The notes: generated by a model not told the origin, from the letters alone. A stretch of DNA of 64,000 bases from Antedon mediterranea (GCF_964355755.1 NC_092671.1:18564001-18628000); one strand, 5' to 3'; positions 44,676-55,833 are shown, counted from the stretch's first letter. Program-made: numbers and translations.

Positions 44676-47000
44676 ATGAATGTAAATAGTAAAATTTACT
44701 GTAAAAGAACTCTCCGCAATAGAGCCAAAAGAAGGGCTAATGAGATTGTAGGGCAAATTGGTAGGCCTAGGCCTAATGTGAATTTTGATACGGATAATGT
44801 AATTAGGCCTATTAATCCACGTTATTATAATGATGAACACGTTGACGACGGAAGTGTCAATATTACTCCGTCTCTACCTCCTTCTGATAATAGCCAAACT
44901 GACAATGTCACTACTAGTACTACTAGTCATGATGACCAGAGTGTTAGTAGTCTTAATAAAGCAAGTAGTAGTAGTGTTACTTCCAGTTGTAGCCTAACTA
45001 AAAATAGTCCCAAACGTTGTAGTAATATCAGCAGAATTGAAATTAGTAGCAGCAGTAGTAGCAGCAGTAGTATAAATGATATTGATCGTAGTAATAGTAG
45101 TACTAGTTCTACTATTATTAATACTACCACTACTACCAGTGGTGGGGGTAGTAGTAATTTTAGCCTATCTCATCCTCCTTATTTTTCAAGTAGTCCGGGC
45201 AATACTTCCTCTAGTTCTCTGTCCGATGATGAGGAAGACAACATTAATCCTTCAACTACGATAAGAAATGAACTCTGTAGATGGGCTATTGAGAGCCAAA
45301 CACCATCATGTCATGTTACTTCACTTCTTAATATTCTTAAAACTTGTGTACCAAATCTTCCAAAAGATGCACGAACATTAAAACATACCCTTACTTCATA
45401 CCGACTAGAGGACATTGCAGGAGGGACATACCATCATTTCGGAATTGCCAAAAATGTAATTTCTATTCTTTCTGTCGATGACAAGTTTTGTGGTATCACT
45501 AGTTTACGTCTACAAATCTTCGTTGATGGTTTACCACTTTTTAAAAGTAGTAATGTCCAATTTTGGCCAATACTTGGCCGACTGGAATTGTATGAAAGTA
45601 CTGGCCCCTTCATAATTGGGTTGTATGTTGGAACTTCTAAGCCAACAGATGCAAATGCATACCTAGATGAATTCGTTAGGGAAATGTTGAAAATTGAAAC
45701 TGAAGGGATTACTGTACATGACACAACATTTAATGTTACGATTTTAAACGTAATTTGTGACACCCCTGCCAGGTCATTTGTAAAGTGTACAAAAGCTCAC
45801 AATGGTTACTATGGCTGTGATAAATGTGTCCAAAGTGGTGAGTATAAAAATCACAGAATGACATTTCCTGAAATGAATGCGGAAATTAGAACTGATGACA
45901 TGTTCGATAAAAAGGTAACTGAGGATCATCACCATAAAGAAAGCTGCCTTCAAAAAATCAAAATAGGTATGGTTTCACAGTTCCCGTTAGATTATATGCA
46001 CTTGGTTTGTTTAGGTATAATGAAACGACTTTTACATACTTGGATGAAAGGTCCCTTGCAAACTAGATTAGGAAGGCGCATAGTTGATAATATATCTGAT
46101 TCAATTGTCTCATTTATTCCATATATGCCACGCGAATTAGCTCGAAAGGGCCGTTCGCTGTCAGAGGTGGATAGATGGAAAGCTACAGAGTTTCGAACTT
46201 TTCTTCTGTATTCTTCATTGATATCATTAAAGGATAATTTGTCTCAGGATATGTACTATCATTTTTTATTGTTCCATGTAGGAATAAGAATATTATGTAG
46301 TCCTTCAATGTGCATGAAGTACTGTAGCTATGCAGAACAAATTATTCGCTCTTTCGTACAACATTGCAAAGTGTTGTATGGGTCAGATATGCTGATATAT
46401 AATGTTCACGCTTTAATCCACTTAGCAAATGATGTAAGAAAATTTGGGCCATTGGATAATTTTTCATCATTCCCATATGAAAACTATCTTAAAAAAATTA
46501 AGAGAATGATAAAGAAACCACAGTTTCCTATTCAGCAAGTAATTCGCAGATTATCAGAGGAAGCAGAAATTAATAGGCCATTTCCAACGCAAAAACAGGT
46601 AAACCCATTTAAAAAGCAACATTTTTCAGGTCCTCTTCCACTTAATTTCCCCAGATGTTTACAATTCACAGAAATACACACTCAAGATGAGTACACGCTA
46701 TCAATCAAACAAGGTGATAATACCATTCTTGTTGGTGACGACTATTTTCAGGTCAAAAATATCCTTGTTGTTGATTCAGTTCCAACATTACTATGTGTAA
46801 AATTTAGAGAGCCGTCATCTTTTTTTCAATATCCTTTAGATTCACGGAAATTAAACATAGCATATGTTAAACGTTTAAAGCGCCACTTTTACCAGTTTTC
46901 AATTTCAGATATAAGAGCCAAGATCATATTACTACCGTACAAGGCTGGCTTTGTAACTGTTCCATTAATCCACACAGAACATAGAAATTTAGGATTATGA
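44676..47000 (+). CDS. Transposase of the giant element (CMC/CACTA-like), 774 aa
   Basis: Cut-and-paste transposase expected to bind the ACGTC-rich ends and catalyse excision and insertion in the nucleus. The start is the ATG at 44676; the frame is open from about 44613 but has no earlier ATG. Residues about 15-40 are basic (RTLRNRAKRRANE). Residues about 60-190 are a low-complexity Ser/Thr/Asn linker coded by AGT/ACT runs. The catalytic region follows: IFVDGLPLFKSS with likely first Asp 284, FWPILG, VICDTPARSF with likely second Asp 362, a zinc-type CDKC (381-384), and LDYMHLVCLGIMKRLL (438-453). This set matches animal proteins annotated as transposases related to CACTA Tnp2/CMC families. 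The third acidic residue I cannot place with confidence. The frame is fully intact in a single exon. Confidence 0.85.
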   Translation: MNVNSKIYCKRTLRNRAKRRANEIVGQIGRPRPNVNFDTDNVIRPINPRYYNDEHVDDGSVNITPSLPPSDNSQTDNVTTSTTSHDDQSVSSLNKASSSSVTSSCSLTKNSPKRCSNISRIEISSSSSSSSSINDIDRSNSSTSSTIINTTTTTSGGGSSNFSLSHPPYFSSSPGNTSSSSLSDDEEDNINPSTTIRNELCRWAIESQTPSCHVTSLLNILKTCVPNLPKDARTLKHTLTSYRLEDIAGGTYHHFGIAKNVISILSVDDKFCGITSLRLQIFVDGLPLFKSSNVQFWPILGRLELYESTGPFIIGLYVGTSKPTDANAYLDEFVREMLKIETEGITVHDTTFNVTILNVICDTPARSFVKCTKAHNGYYGCDKCVQSGEYKNHRMTFPEMNAEIRTDDMFDKKVTEDHHHKESCLQKIKIGMVSQFPLDYMHLVCLGIMKRLLHTWMKGPLQTRLGRRIVDNISDSIVSFIPYMPRELARKGRSLSEVDRWKATEFRTFLLYSSLISLKDNLSQDMYYHFLLFHVGIRILCSPSMCMKYCSYAEQIIRSFVQHCKVLYGSDMLIYNVHALIHLANDVRKFGPLDNFSSFPYENYLKKIKRMIKKPQFPIQQVIRRLSEEAEINRPFPTQKQVNPFKKQHFSGPLPLNFPRCLQFTEIHTQDEYTLSIKQGDNTILVGDDYFQVKNILVVDSVPTLLCVKFREPSSFFQYPLDSRKLNIAYVKRLKRHFYQFSISDIRAKIILLPYKAGFVTVPLIHTEHRNLGL

Positions 47001-48699
47001 TCATGATTTTCATTATGAATTTGAGTCTCGGTTGGTAGGTCTACATTATTTTAAGGTGGACCTCTAAATAAATATGTTCGCATCTTGATGTATTTTTTAA
47101 TGCAAACAGGATGTTAATATTTCTTTGAACTAAACTAAAAATGCATAATAAAGGCATTCTACTCCAAATTTGTAAATTCATTGTAAGTGTTCATTTTTTA
47201 CTTAGTTTTCATTTTATATTTCATTTTATTACTCGATATAATTGTTGTTCACCTCTTGTGAGATAATTCTATTGTATGAATTTGTTCTACGTATTCAATT
47301 AGCAATATATTACTAATTTTCACAGAACATGGTGTTAAATTTGTATACATAATACAGAGAGGTTATTTAAACATTATGGAGAGTTCTTTTCATGGTATAG
47401 GCTATTATTTATCTTCATAGTTATTGTGTCTAAAAAAAACAACTAAATTAGTCAAACATTATTGCTAATACTGTATGTGTGACAGAACTTATGAATTGCT
47501 CTTTGTGGATTTGATGAATGCAGATGTATGCAGTAGTTGTTTTTAACAATTCAGAAGAAGTGGAAGCCGTCCCACTTTCTTGGGTTAGTGCAAGAAAAGA
47601 TAAATGCTGGTGGCCTAATTACCGGTCCATCCAGAAAGTAAAACGTGCAATAGAAATACAGGAGAAACCAACAGAACTGTGGCAGGAGTTTGAAATACGG
47701 GTCCTAGAAGAGACAGGTATATTTTAATGTTCTTATTAGGCCCATACTTAAAATATTGGTAAAGTGTTTAAATCGGATCAGTACTGGTCACCATAATTAG
47801 ACGAAAATAATCATCATATTAGTAATTAGTATAGTAATTGGTAGTATATGTCTTCTTTTGTATAGCTACATATGAGAGGGCAAGGCAAAAACTGAAGAAA
47901 GCTACAGAAACGTCAGACTTAGAAACCACAGACAGTGAGGTTGAAATGCCCAGAAAGAGAAGGTATAAGACTAAGTACTTCATATTACGAACTATTGTAC
48001 CCTTTCAGCAGCATTTTTCATTATTTGAAGGTTTTGATTGTTCATGTTATGTTAGATCTTATAATCAGCACGTCGTAACATCAGTACGAGCTTTTCCTTT
48101 AGTTAAATCAATTCATGTTTAGTTTGTGGATGAACTTCTGTTAATACTGTATGTAATGTTTTCTATGGATATTAAGGCCGAAATAAAGTTAAATGATTTA
48201 CAGTAATGAATGAATAAGCACATCAGCATGCAAGGTCCATAACAATTTGAGATCCCATACTTAATGTTTATGATACAGTATTTCTAATTATTTAATTCAT
48301 TTATATATTTGTTTAGTTTACCTGCCAGATTTTTTGAAAGCGATAAAGCTACAAGAACAAGCACGCCAGCCAAACAAAACTTGGGCCTACCTCCCGGCTT
48401 ACCTGCTCTTCCTAATTTTGAGCCTGAAAATGACAGCATTTCTACCACCCCACCACTCGATGAAAGCATGGATTCGTACGGTATGTTATGTTTCTAGTAC
48501 AGGGGAGGAGGGAATAGACAAATAGGCATATAGATACTGATAGATACAATAATAGGATCAAGGTTATATTGCACGTTATAATGTTACGTTTCATTTCTTT
48601 TTATAGCAAGTACGTCTTCACTTGAAACAAAAAGTAATGGTAAGAAATATTCAATTTTTCATCTATAATATTTCCATTTTCTCTCAATATGACACACTT

Positions 48700-48904
48700 A
48701 GCTGTGGCTTGGTGGTTATGATGCTTGTCTACCAATCTAAGGGTCCTGGGTTCAAGCCCTGTCATATGTCAGGGTTTTTTTCTCATGACAATTTACAACT
48801 CCACTCCCAAAGACTTAATAATAAGTTCTTGTTTATGTAGAGCATCTTGTGTATATGTTTGTGCAATTTGCCTAAAATCAGAATAAATTAAAAAAAAATT
48901 AAAT
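48700..48904 (+). repeat. tRNA-derived SINE, full length
   Basis: The A box TGGCTTGGTGG (48705-48715) and B box GGTTCAAGCCC (48749-48759) lie at tRNA-like spacing, followed by a non-tRNA body and an A-rich tail (ATAAATTAAAAAAAAATTAA). It sits in an intron of the companion gene, so it entered after the giant element acquired that gene. A truncated reverse copy is at about 27140-27240. Confidence 0.8.
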
Positions 48905-49439
48905 ATAACGGAGGGAGACTTTTAGAATACTGTATAACTACAGCAAGCAAGTCATTATAGTGTTCATAGACGTAACTGTTGGGTTTTTGTTTTTGTCTGT
49001 TTCAATGTAACATTACTAATTATTACAACATTTGTTTAAACATAAATAATTTAAGTATTAAGAACGTTATTTCATATCAATAGATCATGAGATGTTTACG
49101 CTACTTGAAGAAATAAAGGGCCAGGTGCGGCAAAATTCCTTGTAGTTACAAGCAATTTTAAAAAGAGGTACCATGTCGGAGGAAGCCAGTGACACTAATG
49201 ATGTTTTTGATTTGCCGGCGGCTTCAATGGATGACATCCAGAATATTGAAGAAAGCCTTAAAGAAAAGGCAAATCAAAAGGCCCTAGTAGGTTTAATATT
49301 TTACTTAAAATAATAATAACAACGTTCTCAATTAATTAATCATTCTGCTTTACATAGGATGTATTCAAATATTTCAATTAATGTTAAACCAAATTGATTA
49401 ATGTATTGTTTGAAGGTTTGCATGGCGAAATCAAATTTG

Positions 49440-49570
49440 CGTTTTGTGCTTTGATCATCCTCATGAGTGAGAATGGGCCTCCTGAGGAAGATTAAAGCAC
49501 ATTGATCGAAACGTCGAGAAACTCAACAGTTCTTTTCAGAACTAATTTACGTGGTGTGCCGCAAACTTTA
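49440..49570 (+). repeat. Penelope-like element tail fragment
   Basis: CTCCTGAGGAAGATTAAAGC, then TTGATCGAAACGTCGAG, then the short palindrome AGTTCTTTTCAGAACT. CTGAGGA..CGAAACGTC is the pattern of minimal hammerhead motifs described in Penelope-like elements. A matching reverse copy is at 28733-28850. It lies in an intron of the companion gene. Confidence 0.5.
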
Positions 49571-51619
49571 ATCAACAATATTAACTAATGTTTTTCATCT
49601 ACGTTATGTTGAAAATGTCTTGTTTTAACAATTTCTTTATTTTTATATTTTAGATTTTGCGATTATGCAGTCTTGGTGGCCACAATGAAACAGATGTCCT
49701 CAATAGGATAATGGGTCATCTGCTTTTCAAACACACTTGCCTCAGAATTTAATTGGATGGGAAGAGGGGATAAGAAGGGATTCAGAGGACTAAAGCTTTC
49801 AAAAATTGTAAAAGGTAAATACTCTAATAAACAGCACCCGCCATTCCAAGATATACACTGGTCCCAACATTGCTTCGGTGATTTGACGAGAACTGGTGTT
49901 TCAAAGTGTGTATATGAATTACCGTCTGACTGATTTTGGACGGAGATGCACACATAAAATTGGATGTCTCTTCCTCGTTTTCAAAATAATATTTTAAAAA
50001 TCTTATTTAGTATTATTAAAATAATTATTTCAAATGCATAATTGCTTGTTTTATCTTGCTAATAGGGAAGCAAGAGGCTTTTGATTATATATTTTTCACA
50101 TGAGATAAAGTATTCTGTTGATGCACAATGTTTGTACACTTTGCAGTTTCAGCTAGAAGATCATGGACCGGAATGACGGAGGCCACATGTGAAAATAAAA
50201 TAAAATCTTGGCTGAAATACAGCAAGGACAGAGCTGGGGGAAGAAAACTTAGGGAACAAAAGAAGAAAGGTCAGTTCAATAGTTAAATTTAGTATTTAAA
50301 GATGTTTGTACTTTACTTGTAAATCAGGTATCAAGTCATTTTAAACCACCATCATGACGGCAACAACAATAATCCATGCTAGTGGTTATTTATTACGACT
50401 ACTAATTTTCAAACTAGAATTTAATTCGTCTCTTTAACGAATTATAAGTGATGTCATTTTATAATTTTACTGACATTTATTTTAAAACAAATCATGCACT
50501 TACGTTAAAATACCATCGCAAAATGTTGATACTGTATAATTATGGCATCTTTTGACCTGATGCATTTACGCTTATAGTGCTGAGTTATAATTATCTACAG
50601 CATATGTAGGCCTACATCTATATACAATGTAGCATAGGTGAAATTACGGGACCCACATTATGTTCTATTTTTTTTGGTATGATGGCGTTATCAAAGTAAA
50701 CATGAAGATGATGAATTGAGCAAAAAGATAAAAGATTTGGAATAAAATTAATTGGGCACGTAAAAGGGCGGCGGTGCGCGCTTTTTGAAATTTGTACAAC
50801 TTTTACTAAAAACTAACATTGTGTTAAATAAATTGCAATGCGATAAGCTTTCTACTATAGCTTATGGTTTGTAATCACTATGTGTGTATTTAGTAAACGT
50901 ATATAATTTACAGTTAATTGACAATAACTTGCTTTTCTTTTCTCTTTGTAGCAGCTGCAGCAGCAGCAAACACCGACGAAGCCGAAGATACCATAGATGA
51001 TGATGATGAACTTTTTATTTGAATTGTTGGTTATCCGTATACTGGATGCTTTTACGGCATCATATTGCCAGTAGATTTTGTAAAATAGGATTTGTTTTTT
51101 CTTTGGTACTATTATTCATATTTAAAAGAGCGCATCTCGCTTATCGATACCCCATTTCTCCCAGCTTTAAATATTTTCTTATTCAATAAATCATTCCTCG
51201 CATGAGTAGTAAACTTTTTAATTTTGATGACCTCATTATGTCTCAACATTTGAACAACATGGGTTAATTAATTTAATCTATATAGTAAATTGTAATCTAT
51301 AGCCCCTCAGGATGAAAAGTGGCCCTCATGATTAAATGTGTGCTCAAATTAACTTCCGAATTGATGAAATGTTAAAAACTTGATTAAAATGTAATCAAAC
51401 GTTGCAATTAATTATACATTTTTACATTCTTAAGAGACGAGTTCAAATCTATATAGTTTATTTGATTTTTAATTGTCTAGTTTTTAAATGTTTTACTTAA
51501 ATTGTTTATCATTAAATAAGTATACCTTTAATAAAAACAATTTCCAATCCAATATTTGCAGAGTACCGGCATTATTTAATTGTTAAGTTTCATTCATATT
51601 CATTCGATGGTACAATCTA

Positions 51620-52601
51620 TTTACTACGGTGAATCGATGTAAATTAACACAGCTACTCCAACACGTTGTGCTCACGCATAACCGACGAATACAAAATACG
51701 ATGACCGACGTAATCTATGACTTTAAGCCGACGTTGACCCAACACATTGGGCGAACTAATGCCCAACGAAGAACAATTACGTTAAACCAACGTCATCAAA
51801 AGTTGTTAGACCAATGTAATATAAATGACGTTAAGCCGACATCAACCCAACACGTTGAGCCAACCTAGACACGACAAATAAAAAAATACGTTGAACCAAC
51901 GTCATCAAAAGTTATTAGACCAACGTAATGTATATGACGTTAAGCCGACGTCAACCAAACACATGTCGGGCCAACATCGTTAAAAGATGTTAAGCCAACC
52001 ATAAATGACGACGTTGCCCGAACACGTTGTTGCAATGTCTGTCCAACGCGTTGGGCCCACTAAGGGCCGATGTAAAAAATAACGTTGGGCCTACGTCGGT
52101 AAAAGTAACGTCGGGCCTACGTCGGTAAAAGTTGTTAAGCCAACCATAAATAACGACGTTTGTCCGACGTCGCCCCAACACGTTGTTCCGATGTCTGTCC
52201 AACGCGTTGGGCCCACTAAGGGCCGACGGAAAATATTACGTCGGGCCTATGTCGCGGTATAAGATGTCGAGCCAACCATAAACGACGACGTTTGGCCGAC
52301 GTCGCCCCAACACGTTGTTCCAATGTCTGTTCAACGCGTTGGGCCCACTAAGGGCCGATGGAAAAAATTACGTCGGGCCTACGTTGGTAACAGTAACGTC
52401 GGGCCTACGTCGGTAAAAGATGTCAAGCCAACCATAAACGACGACGTTTGCCCGACGTCGCCCCAACACGTTGTTCCGATGTCTGTACAACGCGTTGGGC
52501 CCACTAAGGGCCGATGGAAAAAATTACGTCGGGCCTACGTCGCCTAAAGTTGTTGGCCCAACGTAACTGTTGACCTTACGCCAACGTCGGTACAACGTGT
52601 G
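51620..52601 (+). repeat. Right subterminal ACGTC-rich array
   Basis: The landmark GCGTTGGGCCCACTAAGGGC recurs with spacings of 156, 132 and 156 bp (TTGGG at 52051, 52207, 52339, 52495). The 24-bp length difference comes from duplication of an ACGTCGGGCCTACGTCGGTA block. Further out (51620-52000) the units are more diverged. The unit is unrelated in detail to the left 183-bp unit but uses the same ACGTC/ACGTTG words. Confidence 0.85.
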
Positions 52602-52614
52602 ATTGCTAGCTGGG
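52602..52614 (-). repeat. Right terminal inverted repeat of giant transposon
   Basis: ATTGCTAGCTGGG, the exact complement of 32705-32717, followed by TT then the continuation of the host MITE. Confidence 0.9.
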
Positions 52615-53072
52615 TTATTATATGTTTTGATCGAAAACTTTGATTTTCGGTTATATTATTTTTTTTCGACTAATTTTTGGTGAAAGTTAATAACTATGAT
52701 ACTTCAAAATCACCCACTTTTTTTCGAAATATTAAAAAAAAATTGTTGTTGAATTAGTCAAAGCTAAGGGACAATGTCTAGCGCCCTAGGATCAAACAAT
52801 TTTTCAAGACTTCTTCAACTTCAGAACACTGGAAATGCATGTCAATCAAAATCTAGATAATGGATGGAAACCTTAAAAACAATGTTCAATGTTTGTCATC
52901 TGATCGTCTTTAGGCCTATCTAACAACGAAGGATAGTCACCCGGTAGGTTGACTTGGATTTTAAAGGGTCTACACTCGACTCCAATCTATGACTTGACGT
53001 ACATTAGGCCTAATATACTTTTTATGAAAAAATAAACTTTATAAAAGGATTGTCTATGTTTTTACTTTATAG

Positions 53073-53795
53073 GTATTACTTGGTACTGGGTCTTACGGAA
53101 AAGTTTTTTCTAAATCGCATTGGGGATTGTAATGGCAATCTTGCTGTTAAGACTATCACAACAACCAATAAGTCTAAAAAAATTCAATCGATTCATCGAC
53201 AAACTGGCAGTTTCACTTGAAGCCACTTGAAGCCATGGTGTTATCTCAAGAAAATGACGTTTTTCCATGGTGTATGGTGTTTGTGAAGCAGTTACCTCTG
53301 ATACACAATGGGCCATTGTTATGCCGGGAATTTGTTGGCCATTCAACATCATTCAAATCAACATCACTAATGAAAGCTTTGGCAGCGCAGTGGTTCAATT
53401 CACCACACGATTTATTGTTTCAACATAATTTTGGATCGAAGTTCAAATGAATGGTTTGATTCACAATGACCTGGCGACCCGGAATATTTTCCTTTACAAC
53501 ATTTTCTCGTATCTCGGCAAAAATTGTCGACTAGACTCAGTTTGCTCGATCCGCAGAAGCACCGTTTGATTTATTCCAGTTGAACAATACCGACAAAGCC
53601 GACCTAATGCAAGATTGGTACCCGGAACATGCACCAGAGCTGTATATCAACACCCAACCGACCTTTGACTTTGCCTCTACAGTTTTGGTGTCATAATTGA
53701 AGGCATTGCCGCTAACAAAGCATTAATACCGCTAATGGATATCAGCGGACTCTGCCTTATTGCAGACCAAACCAAAGACCAGCCATCGAAGACTT
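53073..53795 (+). pseudogene. Decayed protein kinase pseudogene
   Basis: After a TTTACTTTATAG acceptor-like site the sequence reads VLLGTGSYGKVFSKSHWG, a glycine-rich ATP loop. One base later, in a shifted frame, come NLAVKTI (Lys of strand beta3, 53149-53151), then GLIHNDLATRNIF (catalytic loop, Asp 53468-53470, Asn 53483-53485), a VD*TQFARS relic in place of DFG, and WYPEHAPEL (APE motif, 53631-53639). Stops and at least two frame changes interrupt it. LATRN in the catalytic loop suggests a tyrosine-kinase-like ancestor. There are no clear introns in about 720 bp, so it may be a retrocopy or an unusual single exon. It lies 460 bp outside the giant transposon. Confidence 0.65.
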
Positions 53796-53799
53796 AATT

Positions 53800-55830
53800 G
53801 GTCACATTGAATTCGAATTGTTTAATTTCAAGAAGAATCAAAATTAATATTGCTTTAAAAATTATGCAGTTTCAAATAATATGATCAACAAAATATGATT
53901 ATCTATTTTAACTGGAGAATGTGTTATGTAATTATTATATTGGATTTATAGTTTGATATCGATGTTAATTCTGAATTTAATACAAGTGACGATGAACATT
54001 GATGAAGTGAAGCTCGCATAAACATTCGTTGCTTGATGCCCGTTCGTTATATCATCTAGCACAATATCATTAAACAATGCTGAAAAAATAGAGGAGTTCT
54101 ACTAAAATACTTAAAACGAACTGTCAGAAATATTAAGATCGTAAAAGTGTAAAACAAAGTATAGGTAAAACTAGCAACGTACAACCATGATATCGATAAC
54201 AGTTTCCCCCTTCACTACTCAAATAAGGCAAGTTTTCTTTTGTTTGCCTGTCCTAGTCTCCATAAAAGACATATGCAGTAGTATAGGCCTACATTTTTTT
54301 CAATATTTAAACCTGTTACGTCAGATACGGTAGTGGTCCAGAACAAAATACATTATGTACTTAGACCTACTGTGACATACAAGGATTTTGCAGGAACTAA
54401 TAAAAACAAAACACGCATGCATTACGTACATAATTATTATATTAGGGACTAAATATTGTGTGCTGGTGTATAACACATACACACATTTTTTCTTCATTCA
54501 TCTTTTTCAGCCTACATTAAATGTCTGCGTTTAAACAATAATAGGCCTACCAATCAACTTATCAACATGGCAGGTTTTTTATTTTAAATAATATAAAACT
54601 TGAGTTGGAATAGGTTGTTATTGGCAATGGATAATGGAAAGCTCTTCACAATTTCCTAACCAACCTCTGAAACTGTCCCAGCCCAACATACACTATCAAA
54701 CAACAAACAGATATCAACGTATACGATCGGCCATCTATATTTTTTTAAACAGCATATTGTGTATAGATTTTACAAGCAGTAAATACGCCGGCCGAAGTTG
54801 AATTCCTATTTTGAGCGAGATCCTGGATTCTCGAAGACATCATCTAATCTTCCATTTTTGTGTGCTTCTGATTTTGGTTGAGATAATTCCTTCTAACATC
54901 TAATGCGATGAAAACAATCATATCGAGTAAAACACAATTTTTACAATAGTTATTTATAATATGGGCTTTAAAATATGTTTATATAAACAATTTGATGATA
55001 TAAACGGTGTTTAGTTGTATATAAGCAGCCGGTCTGTCCGCAATTTTATTTACCTCCAAGGAAGATGTCGATTACATTGTACGTGTCTGTCTGTTTGTTT
55101 GTTTGTTAGCAGGATTACTATTATTGCAAGATCTTTACCAAAATGAAAATAGAGATAGATAGATATGAGGTCAAGATCACTCCATTAAATGTTTGTTTTT
55201 GGCGTTCTGTTTTGTCAACTGAAACATTTTGCTTGGACGTGAATATACAATTTTCTATATACCTATGGTTCTATAGTTCTAGAATGAAAACTGTTTATAA
55301 TTATTTCTTTTGTTTTATGTATGAAAAATGCATAGGCTATTTGTCGATTTATCGTCAATCGTTATCGTCCTAGTCTAGGCCTAAATGGGTCTTGACAGTA
55401 ATCTTTAAAATAGCAATGAAGAAGGAACGGCATGAACTAGATTTTCAAAAATGTTTGATGTTTTCATTCATTATCTTGCTAACAATAAAACAGTATCAAA
55501 GACAAAATCATATGCAAAATCAAGGTGAACATACATCATAACAAAATAAAGAAAATTTGATAAAGTCATAGCATATACTGACAAGTTGCTGCCTGGGTGG
55601 ACAGGAATAAAAGAAATACAACAAAGGAGACAGGGTGGTGAATGGTGGGTGGACCCTGAATCAGAGTAGAAAACAAAGAAGGTGGCTTGGTAGAGATATA
55701 AACAATTTTGAAATTGAACTAAAAAACACCTTAAATGGTGGTTAATATTGAAACTTAAATTTTGGTAGTCAATGGAATAATTTTACCGATCTTGGAGTTT
55801 GTTCCTAATGTAAAGTCCAAAAGGTTTTGT
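53800..55830. other. Gene-free stretch with dispersed repeat fragments
   Basis: No exon recognised. At 55049-55120 TTACCTCCAAGGAAGATGT followed by GTCTGTCTGTTTGTTTGTTT and TAGCAGGATTAC resembles a dispersed repeat common in marine animal genomes. Nothing else is clear. Confidence 0.4.
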
Positions 55831-55833
55831 GGT

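Larger units (their letters stand above)
47524..51022 (+). pseudogene. Broken companion gene of the transposon (DUF4806-like protein)
   Basis: A second element gene, same strand, 0.5 kb after the transposase. Exons, by GT-AG sites and matching phase: 47524-47716, 47866-47962, 48317-48480, 48607-48639, 49084-49286, 49654-49814, 50147-50269, 50952-51022. It starts MYAVVVFNNSEEVEAVPLSW with CWWP, continues through a basic RKRR patch and a Pro/Ser-rich linker, then LCSLGGHNETDVLNRIM and, in a shifted frame, EFNWMGRGDKKGF, which is the GG..W.G signature I associate with DUF4806. It ends in an acidic DDDDELFI tail. Lesions: a TAG at 49143-49145 and a one-base excess in the T run at 49724-49727. Its role is unknown; related proteins accompany this transposase type in other animals. 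Confidence 0.7.
32705..52614 (+). mobile_element. Giant CACTA-like (CMC-type) DNA transposon, 19,910 bp
   Basis: The ends are CCCAGCTAGCAAT (32705-32717) and its exact complement (52602-52614), flanked by TT on each side (32703-32704, 52615-52616). The related MITE copy at 58.2 kb shows the empty-site order GCATTAT.. continuing where this insertion splits GCATT / TTATTATATG, which supports the boundaries and a 2-bp duplication. Inside are, in order: left ACGTC-rich subterminal DNA and a 183-bp satellite array (to about 36300), a gene-free zone with large palindromes (36.3-44.6 kb), an intact transposase (44676-47000), a broken companion gene (47524-51022) and a right ACGTC-rich subterminal array (about 51620-52600). 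Superfamily assignment rests on the transposase; the terminal bases are CCC rather than CAC, so the exact lineage is open. Confidence 0.85.
32390..52779 (+). repeat. TTAA-type MITE that hosts the giant transposon
   Basis: The left end is TTAA (32386-32389) then AGATGTATTGTCCCTT; the right end is AAGGGACAATGTCT (to 52779). Without the 19.9-kb insert the MITE is about 480 bp. Its centre and right half match the copy at 58230-58485: GAAGGTGTTTTCACACAGAT, AGCCAAACAAGCG, ACTAATTTTTGGTGAAAGTT and TATGATACTTCAAAAT occur in both, in the same order. In this copy the giant element separates the AGCCAAACAAGCG block from the ACTAATTTTTGG block. Confidence 0.8.

Noticed and set aside
45076-45264. Leu/Val/Ile-rich open frames on both strands over the transposase
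   Set aside because: They are shadows of the Ser/Thr codon runs (AGT/ACT) in the transposase linker.
48700-48770. Functional tRNA gene
   Set aside because: A and B boxes are present but no cloverleaf with acceptor pairing is seen, and it continues into a SINE body and A-rich tail.
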